Shown piece after piece: positions 1 to 7,942 of a DNA stretch of 10,534 nt. Source of the DNA: Asterionellopsis glacialis. Taxonomy: Eukaryota > Bacillariophyta > Plagiogrammaphyceae > Rhaphoneidales > Asterionellopsidaceae. The notes below the pieces were generated by a model. That model worked only from the letters and a program-made list of their open reading frames with translations, made no database searches and was not told the DNA's origin. Location of the stretch: positions 1 to 10,534 of the forward strand of contig WKLE02002896.1 of the NCBI GenBank assembly GCA_014885115.2. The letters are read 5' to 3'. The position numbers and the translations under genes were made by a program. Each line of letters opens with the position of its first letter. The stretch's first letter is position 1.

Positions 1-961
1 GTTGTGAAGCCTGTGGTAGGCTGTTCAACTCTAACTGGGCTCTCACAACCCATAAGGACAAGATCACATTTTGTGGAGATTTCTTATGCCCATCATGCCC
101 CAGCTTTAGTTGCTTATATACAGACATGACACCAAATATTACCCCTCCATTACAGGACAATAAATATAAACGCACATTCCACAGTGTTGTCAGCACTTTC
201 ATTAAAGCATCCAGTCCTCATCAAACTAGTCCACTCACACTTACCACTAAATCCAGTGGTAGCAAAATACGACACAACAATAGATCCCATATGCCCAGCA
301 TGCAAAAGAGAGGAAGAAACAAAGCTACACCACTTCCAGTGCAAACATCCAGATTTACATCAAAAGAGAAAACTCCTCTTACAGGATCTTCCTGCACAAT
401 GTGACAAATTAAAATCCAACCCAATGATCCGCGGTACTCTCCTACACTGAATAAACCACTTATTTGGATCCTTGAGCAACCCCCCTACACACCTCCTGAC
501 AGACTTATACGATACTCAATCAGAATTAGGATGAATACAAATTATGTATGGACGGTTTGCTCTCCAATGGTTGCACTTGCAGGATCAGCACTATAATACA
601 AATCCACACCGATGGCTAACAGGGCACGCATGAACGATAGCTATGTGTCAAACCATATTCACTTGGTATCCCAACTATTGGCAGACTCACAACTCTATAA
701 AACATGGCATCAACAATACAGCCAGTCAAGCAATAACTAGAGAGCAAACATTAAACAAGATGGAAGCCCTCTACAAACTTAAAGATGAAGTATTGGCAAG
801 AGACAAAGATATATTTTATGATTCTATTGATCAACACTCAATTACAAAATTGGATTTCAACATGGCGCCCAACAATTTTGAAAAGTGTTAAACATGCCAA
901 ATTGTGGGCAATTAAAGGCGTGAGGACTATTAATCACTACTTTCAATTTCAGCCAGACTGA
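1..961 (+). pseudogene. LINE-type ORF2 C-terminal remnant (unit 1)
   Basis: This is the end of a LINE-like polyprotein: the region after RNase H plus the tail. The best frame (codons starting at 1, 4, 7...) gives LVHSHLPLNPVVAKYD, then a zinc motif CPAC-x7-8-H-H-x2-C near 278-345, then YGRFALQWL and WYPNYWQTHNSIKHG. The same order occurs in the second unit (zinc motif near 8915-8965, GWEQFLLGR, LWLHRN), so both belong to one family. In-frame TGA codons lie at 127, 448, 532 and 631. Those at 532 and 631 align with Trp in unit 2. Near 860 the similarity moves forward one base into WRPTILKSVKHAK and GVRTINHYF, ending at TGA 959-961. The first 126 bases are uncertain: the third frame there shows CEACGRLF and CPSC, which may be chance. 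The unit has no visible RT because the window begins inside it. It is probably dead. Confidence 0.7.
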
Positions 962-991
962 GTAAAATCAAAGTTTTACTTTAAGTAAAAC
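961..991. repeat. AGTAAAA/TTTTACT palindrome after unit 1
   Basis: AGTAAAA (961-967) can pair with TTTTACT (974-980). GTTTTACTT (973-981) pairs perfectly with AAGTAAAAC (983-991) around one central T. Two alternative hairpins are therefore possible. It overlaps the last base of the terminal TGA of unit 1. It may be a 3' structure of the element or a target-site palindrome. No function is shown. Confidence 0.6.
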
Positions 992-1046
992 CCCAACCCC
1001 TGATGGTCCAGGCTGTCATTGCAAGTAGACTTGATTTCCATAGTTA

Positions 1047-1340
1047 TCAGAAGCTGCAGCGATCAACAAATAAATTGAAAAGGTTTCTTTCTGTTTTTAG
1101 TTCTTGTCTTTTACTTGGAGTCTTGATCGTTTGTGTTTGACTTGCGCCTGCTGCTTCTGGTGCCTGTTTTTCTTCTTGCCATTTCTGAGTCCATGTGTTG
1201 TATCTTGATAACATGTCGCATTCCGTTAGCATTCGTGCCGGACAATGTACTATTGTGAAGTTGAATCGTAGCAATTCTAATTTCCATCTTTGAATTGTGT
1301 GTGCAGCTTTGTAGCCTTTTAGAAGAATTTTAATAGTCTG
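1047..1340 (-). pseudogene. RNase H C-terminal end of Ty3-like Pol
   Basis: This reading continues the RNase H domain in a different frame from the RT. It opens with KGYKAAHTIQRWKLELLRFN, then FTIVHCPARMLTECDMLSRY. This matches the usual end of Ty3-type RNase H (W...L..Y.F...H.P...N..AD.LSR), with C-D in place of the usual A-D pair. A Lys/Gln/Glu-rich tail of about 45 residues follows and ends at tandem TGA TAA. The shift from the upstream frame falls in the run ATTAAAATTCTTCTAAAAGG near 1320-1340 and needs one missing base there. No integrase zinc finger or DDE core follows. A short G-rich stretch (GGGGTTGGGG on this strand, 991-1000) lies beyond it and could be a polypurine tract remnant, but this is weak. 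Confidence 0.65.
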
Positions 1341-2620
1341 CTGCAGTCAGTTATCCACGTAAATTCTCTGCCAAATAAGTATTGCTTAAACTTGAGGAAT
1401 GCCCATCGACCAGTGGCTGTTTTTCCTACAAATGAATGTTGTGATGATTTCTCTTGTCGATGTTGAGATATGAATGCAATGGGTCTTAGCCGTAATCCTT
1501 CTAGTCCTTTGTTGAACTCACACTTCCCTCCTAGGATTTCTCTATGGACTGCTTCTTCTTCTTTCTTGCTGCATCCTGCTTCTAGTAGTACTGCTCCTTG
1601 TGCATTGCAACTCCAATCTGTTTTTAAATAGAATCTTCTGTTGGGGTTATGTCTCTTAATCACTGGGCCATCTAATATTTCATGTTTTAGTGTTTGCATT
1701 AACTCGTCATCTTCCTTGGTCCACAAGGCTTCCAGTTTTTGCCCTTCTTCTTCTTTTGTACATTCTCCTGGGCTGGGTGCTTGTTTTAAGATTGTTCGCC
1801 ATCTATTTACTTTTGCTTCGCATAGAGGGGGCCATTTTTGATAGAATTCAATGAATCCGATTAGCATCCTTAAATCTGTGAATAATATTGGCTTTTGAAG
1901 GTCTTGTAGTGCTTGGTATTTTGATTTTGCCAGTGAGTTGCCTTCTTCTAATACATCTACTCCTACGAATTCTGCTCTAGCAGGGAAGAATCTGGTTTTC
2001 CTTGAGTTAACGGTAATGCAATAAAAGAATATAATCGTTAGTACGCATGTCAGGTAATATAAAAGGGTTGAGGCATGTACTGCCGCTAAGATGATGTCGT
2101 TGACTATCAATGCCAACGTCGGGTCTGGTTCTTCATGGTTTGTCCACGGCGCCTCGTGTTTTGCTGGATTCCAATCCATGCAGTATTTGGTGTTGTTTGT
2201 GCTTTCTTCTGGGTCTTGTTTTCATGTTGCTTGTTCCTCTTCCTTGTTGCATGCTTGTTGAAACAATTCTTGTAACCATTTGTGTTCATCCTGTTTATGC
2301 TTGTGTTCTTGATAGAATTGGTTCTATAAATTCTGCAGCTTTGTGACCATTGCTATGAACACTGGATGTGCATTGGTTGCTCCCATTGGCATTGATGTGA
2401 ACCTCTTCTTTCCATCTGGGGTGAAGAATGCTGTCTTTGACTGTGCTGACTGTAGCATCAACACTTGCCAGTATCCTGCATCCAGGTCCATGGTAATAAC
2501 ATACTAGGCATCTCCAACATTATCCACTGTGTCATTGCATCGTGCTACTGGGAAGGTAAATGGCCTTGTTATTGCATTGAGAGCTCTGTAGGAGACACAC
2601 AGTCAGAACAGAAATTGGGA
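1319..2620 (-). pseudogene. Ty3-like reverse transcriptase palm and RNase H
   Basis: This holds the catalytic part of Pol. From the right: LCVSYRALNAITRPF, then YVITMDLDAGYWQV (RT motif A, Asp kept), FFTPDGKKRF, and a spacer of about 75 residues of the kind this family has before the active site. Then comes IVNDIIL at about 2090-2107, where YxDD-type enzymes have two Asp: the first is Asn (2099-2101). After that come the thumb/connection (FIEFYQKWPP) and RNase H: FYLKTDWSCNAQG with the first Asp kept, RLRPIAF, HSFVGKTATGRWA with Lys (1421-1423) where I expect the catalytic Glu, and WITDCSRLL with its Asp. Internal stops are TGA 2603, TAG 2504, TAG 2324 and TGA 2222. 1319-2179 is the longest uninterrupted stretch. 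Both active sites look inactivated. The family assignment is firm, and the residue losses rest on alignment from memory. Confidence 0.8.
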
Positions 2621-3006
2621 CTAATGTACGTGTTCTTGGTTTGGCTTCGATGCCAACACGATTGGTGAACCCCACGGACCTTCGTCGTCTTCTATTATGC
2701 CTTTTTCTTCTAATTGTTGGACCAAGTTCTTGATAACTTGCGCCTCGTGGGCTCCATAATTTGGTACCTTGCAACATATTGGCTTAGCTGTGCCTGTATC
2801 AATAATGAATTGAAATCTGCAAATGTGTCTTTGCATGCCCTTGTGTGTGAAGACATCAAAGAATTTCTTGATGATCGTTTTGATAATTGGTCTGTAGAAT
2901 TGAGGACAATCTCTCCATTGTATGTTCTTGTCTAGTTCTTCTTGATGTTGCTTGTTCTCCAGATCGAATTTAATCTTGTCGTCTCTTGGGGGCAAGGTTA
3001 TTTTCT
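2621..3006 (-). pseudogene. Ty3-like reverse transcriptase, N-terminal fingers
   Basis: This is the start of the RT domain. It shows DTGTAKPICCKVPNYGAHEA, then about 20 residues of helix, GIIEDDEGPWGSPIVLASKP and NQEHVH. That is the Ty3-type opening, in which a primer-grip-like P.Y..H/P.E segment is followed by G.I....PWGSP.VL..KP. The uninterrupted reading ends at TAG 2621-2623 just before the motif A part, which continues in the same frame. It overlaps the upstream protease-linker frame. That frame stops at TAA 2970-2972, and this frame is open only from about 3006, so the one-base forward change must lie in 2973-3006, close to a run of five C. It could be a programmed +1 shift between protease/linker and RT, or a simple one-base indel. 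No natural start codon is evident, since the domain would be made as part of a polyprotein. Confidence 0.8.
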
Positions 3007-3491
3007 TGGACTAAGATGTGTCCGTGATCTTCAAACAGCCAGTCTAAGTCATTGCTGGTGTGTAAGAGATCTTCAGGTTCTTCGTATTGTGTCTTCACTC
3101 TTGGTCGCCACACTCTCTTGGGAACCTTCACTGGTGTTGATCCATCTGGGTGTTTTCCTTTTGCTGCTAATGCTTCTTCCTCTGCCATTGCTGATGATGC
3201 TGCAAATGTTTTCAACATTTGTTTTGATATGTATGTATCTTCTTGTGCAATTGTTTCTGTGTTTTTCAAATTATCTGTTGTTTCTGTTATTTCTTTAGTT
3301 TCTGTGTGCAATTTGTAATCAAATGTAGAATATAAAACATGTAGCTTAGTATCGTGTGGGCGTTGTATAGCATCTTCAATTGCTTTATCCGTCAGGTTGA
3401 TATCTTCTATGATATGATACTTGTCCGAATGAAGTACTGCTTTGCCGTTTGATAAGTAAAATTGTTGATAGCTCGTAGAAGCCGTTGTTAG
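2970..3491 (-). pseudogene. Linker between protease and RT of Ty3-like Pol
   Basis: This reading continues directly from the protease in the same frame after TGA 3492-3494. It has no enzyme motif that I recognise. It is hydrophilic: Thr/Glu-rich in the middle (TETKEITETTDNLKNTETI), then Ala/Glu-rich (ASSAMAEEEALAAKGK), then basic (KVPKRVWRPRVK), and then acidic (YEEPEDLLHTSNDLDWLFED). Such charged, low-complexity stretches commonly join protease and RT in long-terminal-repeat Pol proteins. No stop occurs between 3491 and 2973, which suggests that the stretch was recently under coding constraint. The opposite strand here has an open frame of Leu/Val-rich sequence (2942-3298), which is the shadow of this purine-rich coding strand. 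Confidence 0.6.
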
Positions 3492-3494
3492 TCA

Positions 3495-4358
3495 TTCTTC
3501 TCCTGTTTCTTTTTTTAAGATAAATGCTTTAACTGGGTTTCCTTTCTCTGCTGCTATCCTTTTGATTGGTTTGTTCTTGGGGGTCATCCATGTTATTTTG
3601 TACGAGTCTTGAAATAGACCTGATTCACATCTCTTTTCTGTGAGTCTTGGGACTAATTTTGCTTCCTTGATGAACTGGACTCTGTATAGTGCGTCCACGG
3701 GTAATTCACTGCTTAATCTGAATTCGATCGTGCAGGTCCTGTTTTGTTCTTCATATGGTATCCATAGTATGGCTATGTGTGTGGGCCATATACCTGACTT
3801 GATTCCTCCAATATTGATGTCCTCGAACTGTTTTTCTTGTAACGGGAATAGATCTACGAAGTATTGAGGGAATACGCGATGTAACTCTTCAAAGTAGGTT
3901 AAATTACCCATAGAACAACATCCTCCTGTATCTAATAATCCTGTTATTGTTCCTGTGTCATTTGGGGTTGTTTGGTCTCCTATTGGAAAAGTGAGAAAGG
4001 GAAGTTCAAACGCTACTTTCAGTGGGTATCGTTGGAGCAGGTGTTGGGTAAGAAATGTTGTCGGGACATCTTCTTGTATCTTGGAGTACATTAAGAATGA
4101 TCTTCCTGTCTTCTTGGTTTGTCCTTCTTGGTGTTGTGTTGTAGATTTCCTTTTCATGATGGTGGCTGTTCCTTCCGGGTCATTAGCTTCCAAGTTCACT
4201 TGGCCTAGCGCTTGCTTTAGGGAAGTTATAAAGGTACATCGTATGGGTGATGCGATATTAGGGTTTGCTGCTGCTTGTAATAAGTCCTTGACTTTGGCAG
4301 ATGGGTATCCGTCTCGGAACCAATTAGCATGGGTCGCTGCGGTTGCTTGTGCTGCGGG
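3495..4358 (-). pseudogene. Retroviral-type aspartic protease region
   Basis: The core motif is ITGLLDTGGCCSMGNL, with Asp-Thr-Gly at about 3924-3932 preceded by hydrophobic residues, as in retropepsins (hydrophobic-hydrophobic-D-T/S-G). Before it lies LPFLTFPIGD. After it come EDINIGGIKSG and a beta-rich stretch (THIAILWIP, CTIEFRLSSELPVDALY) that could form the flap and C-terminal half. Upstream, after TGA 4359-4361, is FRDGYPSAKVKDLLQAAANP, a segment I recall just before the protease in diatom Ty3-like polyproteins. The protease would act as a homodimer to cut Gag-Pol. The reading is uninterrupted from 4358 to 3495. It ends at TGA 3492-3494, after which the same frame runs on into the linker. 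The internal Met/Val codons are not real starts. Confidence 0.75.
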
Positions 4359-4361
4359 TCA

Positions 4362-4892
4362 GTAAGTTTGTTCTTTCCTTTGTGCCTTCTTGTCTCAAAA
4401 TATTTTTAAGTTCTTCTGAAAGTTTTGCCATACTTGTTGTTCACTCTTGTGAGGACAGTTTTGCCACAAATGTTAAGCGCCGTTGTTGTATTCCGGGATG
4501 CCATCACATCCGAAACATTTTATTGGTACTTTCATTCCGCTAGCTTGCTGTAAGGCTTGTTCTACAATGCTAGTTGCTACCATTGGTTTTTGTTCAAGTT
4601 GTATTTGTTCTTTGGTTAATATGTCTGTCATGTCTGCCATGTTTGCTAACATCTCCTGTGTAGTCACTGTGCCTGGTCCTTGGTGTTCTTTTGTTGTTCT
4701 TGTAACAAACGTCTTTGGAAGTATTAAAGATGTTCCATATATATCTTGTACTTGTTCATTTTCATGTTTGAGTTCGGCTTGGTGGAAGGCCAAAAACGCT
4801 CGTCCTCCTGTTTTGTCTGCTGCGTCTTGTAGTCCTTGTTGGTATTGTCTTGATGAATCCCTTGCTACTTGTTTCCATTGTTGTTATGAAAT
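4362..4892 (-). pseudogene. Gag C-terminal part with zinc knuckle
   Basis: This is the nucleocapsid-like end of Gag. A Gln/Thr/Met-rich region (QEMLANMADMTDILTKEQ) leads to CFGCDGIPEYNNGA, then a TAA (4473-4475), then HLWQNCPHK. Together these give C-x2-C-x(long)-H-x4-C, a CCHC-like knuckle expected to bind the element's RNA. The TAA sits inside the knuckle spacing. The flanking halves are in one frame and both family-like, so the interruption is internal and not the end of Gag. After it comes a basic stretch (QKNLKIF, TGA 4395-4397, DKKAQRKEQTY, TGA 4359-4361) before the protease. Near the right edge there are TGA 4893-4895 and TAA 4884-4886, six bases apart in phase. The downstream protease is in the same frame, so Gag and protease look like one fused reading. 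Confidence 0.65.
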
Positions 4893-5631
4893 TCATTCAA
4901 TCTTGTTAACTTTCTTCTCTGCTTCTAACGCTTCTGCCCCAAATGTGTTAAATCTAGCTAGGTTTTCATAGAAGTTTGCTGGCGGTCCTTGAATTAAGTG
5001 TTTGAGGGTCTCTTCCTTGAGATCTTGAATTAAACTTGAATGGAATAATTTGGATAAGTTTGGTAAGTCGTGAGGGGATTTTGTGGGGTCAATTTCTTGG
5101 AGTAAATATTGAAATAGTGTGGCCATTTCATACACCGTCTTCTTCACTACCATTCCTCTGTCTTGGTCGTACGCTTGTTGTCTGATTGCCTGTAATCGTT
5201 GGTTTAAGCTTTGGAGTCCGTGTAAATCTCCAATGTATAACGGTTTGATGATTTGTACGGCTGCTTTGTATTTTGTTTGCGCTTGTATTTTCTGTAATTT
5301 GATTCTATATTTGTCGGCGTCTGCTGATGAATCATTGCCATGCTTGATAGAAATTGTGAATTTGGAATTCGTTGCTTGATAAATCTGCACTAAACTCTTT
5401 GGGTTATTGATTATGTCATGTTTGGAAATTGCTTGATGTAACTTGTCATTATTGCCTAGCAATGCTCAATCAATTACCGTCAATGCTACTTGTGCTGGGA
5501 ATTTGGATGTATCTAGATTAAGTGTTCCTGTGTCGATGCTTTTTGGATCAATCGTAAGTGCGAATCTGAAAAATCTGATGTCATTTCGTTCTACCGCTGT
5601 GAAATTGGCTTGATTTCCAACCAAAAATTTC
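4893..5631 (-). pseudogene. Gag central (capsid-like) region
   Basis: This is a helical, soluble protein segment without enzyme motifs, placed where capsid sits in a Ty3-like Gag. Readable landmarks are NQANFTAVERNDIRFFRFAL, TGA 5463-5465, ISKHDIINNPKSLVQIYQ, QAIRQQAYDQDRGMVV, LFQYLLQEIDPTKSPHDL, IQDLKEETLKHLIQ and GAEALEAEKKVNKIE, ending at TGA 4893-4895. The 4893-5462 part is open for 189 residues. The segment resembles, from memory, Gag-like proteins of diatom Ty3-type elements, and its position next to the zinc knuckle supports this. The frame is entered from the right by a one-base forward change near a run of five T at about 5632-5640. Confidence 0.6.
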
Positions 5632-5867
5632 TTCGTATAAATTGTTTAGAAACTGAAAGTCTGAGAATTGATAGATGTTCTTGTTCAAGTCCTTGAAATC
5701 TGTCAGAACCTTTTCTGCTTCTGTTGCCGCTGCTGGTACCGTTTAATCAAATTTTGTGAAAAGCAATCCTGCCTTGTCATCCCATGTTCCATTGGCTTGC
5801 CGTAATTTACTTGTTAATGACAAGAATATAGCCTGCTTCACCCTTGATTCTTCAGATAAAGGGGCCA
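5632..5867 (-). pseudogene. Gag segment in a shifted frame
   Basis: Between the Gag N-terminal reading (frame ending at TGA 5852) and the central region, the coding signal passes through a third frame. It reads LSEESRVKQAIFLSLTSKL, then RQANGTWDDKAGLLFTKFD, TAA 5743-5745, then VLTDFKDLNKNIYQFSDF. I accept it because it keeps similarity-like composition and links two open readings with one-base forward changes at each side (a run of four C near 5866, and a run of five T near 5635). It has no recognisable domain. It could instead reflect two independent insertions in homopolymers, by mutation or sequencing error. Confidence 0.5.
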
Positions 5868-6277
5868 CTACCAGGGAGTTTTTCACGAATAGAATTCCAA
5901 GTGTCCAATTTAAGGACGGTGTGCCTGTTGGACCAGTACTTGGAGCGTTCTTCTCGCGCGTCCCACTCTGGATTTCTTTGATTCAACGAAGGGGTTCGGG
6001 TTCTGCCTGTTTGGTTGCTTGATGCAAAATCTGGCGGCGACATTGCAAATGCTCGGAAATCATCTTCTTGATCAAAAAAGGCTTCACCTGACTGCAAATT
6101 ACCATCAGGAGATGATGGGTTTGAATCCCGCACAACTTGGGGGTAGCCACATCCTCCATACATGGAGTCGTAATAGTCGTAATCGTAGTCATCCATGATC
6201 GGCGGGTTGTTAAGTGAGCTGTTGTCAGTGTACTGCTTGGCAACAGTGGGTCTGTTGGTGACCCGTCTGCCCACACG
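5852..6277 (-). pseudogene. Gag-like N-terminal region, Asp/Tyr-rich
   Basis: The reading is open from just after TAA 6278-6280 to TGA 5852-5854. The first ATG is at 6194-6196 and begins MDDYDYDYYDSMYGG, a strongly acidic and Tyr-rich head. A Ser/Pro/Asn-rich stretch follows (DSNPSSPDGN), then an acidic piece (FFDQEDDFRAF), then EWDAREERSKYW and LDTWNSIREKL. No domain is recognisable. It is called Gag only from its position at the 5' end of the Ty3-like frame series. The right edge lies within a few bases of the LINE fragment beginning at about 6281. No leader, primer-binding site or LTR therefore separates it from the neighbouring element, and the 5' end of this element is either missing or displaced. 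Confidence 0.5.
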
Positions 6278-6285
6278 TTAGGCTG

Positions 6286-6778
6286 AAAAGTTGCTACGAT
6301 AGAATAGTTCACTCAGTAGCATCACTGTGTCTACAACGGGTAGGCATACCAGGATCAGAAGTGCAAGTTATGTTCAAAACTTTACAAAACCTCTGCATTT
6401 GGAGACTCAGACATACAATACAGAGACAAAGACTGGATTGTACCACTACAAGGTATTTATCAAGGAAATGATGCTGGACCCACAATTTGGGCTGTTGTCA
6501 GTTCACTGCTCATGGAAATTATGCAAAAAGAAGGTTTTGGCATCAATGTCAAAGCACCCATATGAGGGGAAGGTATCAGAATGATAGGGTATGCCTTTGT
6601 TGATGATACGGAATTGGTTCAAACTGGCAACGATGCCAAGGAGGCCCTCAAGCAAATGCAAAAAGCAGTAATAATGTGGGAAGGGCTTGTCCAAGTGACA
6701 GGCAGCAGACTAGTAGTAGAACAAGAGAAGAGCTTGTGGTGGCTCATCAACTTTGAACACCACTCTGACGGGTCTTAG
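6286..6778 (+). pseudogene. LINE-type reverse transcriptase core
   Basis: Frame 1 (6286-about 6393) reads KSCYDRIVHSVASLCLQRVG and then EVQVMFKTLQNL. Frame 2 resumes with AFGDSDIQYRDKDWIVPLQG, IYQGNDAGPTIWAVV (the QG.. motif of RT4), KEGFGINVKAPI, TGA 6563-6565, and then GYAFVDDTELV (motif C, the F-V-D-D catalytic pair, intact), MWEGLVQVTGSRLVVEQEKS and WWLINF. A few codons and one base appear to be missing at the frame change near 6393. The first catalytic Asp of motif A, expected just before KSCYD, is absent because the element begins there. TAG 6776-6778 stands where family members have Trp (G-S-stop-H-Y). It would copy element RNA at the target site if intact. Here it is dead. Confidence 0.8.
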
Positions 6779-7942
6779 CACTACAAAACTAACAACGCTG
6801 TAACCCCACTACAAGTTAGGAATTTTGATGGCACGCTCAAACCAATGCAACAGCTTCAATTACACCAATCCTTTGAAACCTTAAGAGTGTTCATGGCCCC
6901 AAATGGACAACAAGATATCCAACTTGAACAACTACTGAAGAAAACAGATATGTGGTTGTCAAATATTCAAGCATCTTACCTTACTGGTAATGACACAATA
7001 CAAGCTCTCAAAACCACTATCTCCAAAACTATTGATTACACCCTGCTGGCACTAAGCTTATCCAAGGAACAAGCTAAAGCTTTACTCAACAAACCCCTTA
7101 ATGCCATAAAACCAAATTCACACATAAACCGTAAATTTCCAAGGAGAGCTATACACACCTTTGAAGGTCTCCCAGGCCTGGCAATTCCTGACATCTACAA
7201 CAGTCAAGTTGTGGCACACGTGGATATGCTGATATGGTATGGCTGCATAGATACTCCGACAGGACAATTCCTAAGGACATCGTTAGAATTGTGTAAGTTA
7301 GAACTTGGATTGAGTGGAGACCTATTCCAGAAGGATTTTAAAAAAAATTGGATTGTTAGTGACAGACTGTTGGATAAAAAATGTATGGAAAGAACAATCC
7401 AACAAGAACTTACTTATCAGAGAACAATCACAATCACTTATTTTAATAGAGTACACAACAAACTGTTGATGGATATCTTCGTAGCAGCAGGATTGTCATG
7501 ACCGCAACTCATAAAATCAACAGATGACAAATAAAGAAACAAGCTAGTTGTGTATCTGATATAGCAACAGGCGACAGAACAACTCTCCACAAACATGCTT
7601 TCCTCAGTACTCCCTTCTTAGGTAATAGCCACTTTGTCTGACCAAACCAAGGTAATGGTAGCAATCTTGATTGGAATTTATGGAACAGAACCATTCAAAA
7701 ATGCCTATACCAATCTGCTACAAGTCTCATTTTAAAGCAATGGCTAGGAGCGTGGATAACAGAGACTTCCTGTACTGCGGTGCTTGACAATAAACACTGT
7801 CAAGTAGCAGTAAGAACACACCAGAACAAATGGCAATGGTTTAAGTATTCCACCTGGTTCACACACACACCAATGGGATTATATAGTCAGCCCCCCAAAG
7901 AGCACCTGATATACACTATTTGGTCACAGTTGGATAAAAGAC
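6779..7942 (+). pseudogene. Post-RT region of LINE-type ORF2
   Basis: This continues the same frame with LRVFMAPNGQQDIQ (family form TLGV-hydrophobic-APDG), IQALKTTISKTIDYTLLALS, INRKFPRRAIHTF and EGLPGLAIPDIYNSQVVAHV, ending at TGA 7499-7501. Beyond that come PQLIKSTDD, TAA 7532-7534, and a move back one base near 7555 into SDIATGDRTTLHKHAF. Next is HFV, TGA 7639-7641, PNQGNGSNLDWNLW. Family members have Trp-Pro-x-Gln at that point, so this TGA sits on a conserved Trp. The stretch to 7942 is rich in Trp (KQWLGAWI, NKWQWFKYSTWF). At about 7937 the reading moves forward one base in AAAAGACAATAA. The 6845-7501 part is open for 218 residues. This is the thumb and connector leading to RNase H. 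Confidence 0.75.

Larger units (their letters stand above)
1047..6280 (-). mobile_element. Decayed Ty3-like retroelement, no LTR or integrase seen
   Basis: Read on the minus strand, similarity runs Gag, zinc knuckle, aspartic protease, RT, RNase H, which is the Ty3 order. The active frame changes at about 5868, 5632 and 2990 (each one base forward) and near 1335 (one base back). In-frame stops are TGA at 5463, 4893, 4395, 4359, 3492, 2603 and 2222; TAG at 2621, 2504 and 2324; TAA at 5743, 4884 and 4473. After RNase H the frame ends in TGA TAA at about 1041-1046, with no integrase, and I found no direct repeat flanking the element by eye. The right end abuts a LINE fragment at about 6281. The layout resembles Gag-Pol proteins I know from diatoms. 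The outer boundaries are approximate. Confidence 0.75.

Noticed and set aside
126..404. 92-residue plus-strand frame at the left edge
   Set aside because: Over 160-404 the family similarity (LVHSHLPLN, CPAC...H...C) is in another frame, so most of this reading is a shadow.
2942..3298. 118-residue open frame on the plus strand, very Leu/Val-rich, looking like membrane segments
   Set aside because: It is the complement of the Thr/Glu/Lys-rich linker of the Ty3-like Pol, whose frame connects protease and RT. The hydrophobicity is a by-product of the antisense codons.
4483..4971. 162-residue plus-strand frame rich in Cys and Ser
   Set aside because: It is antisense to the Gag C-terminal and zinc-knuckle region, which has family similarity. 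The Cys and Ser codons come from antisense Thr, Gln and Ala codons.
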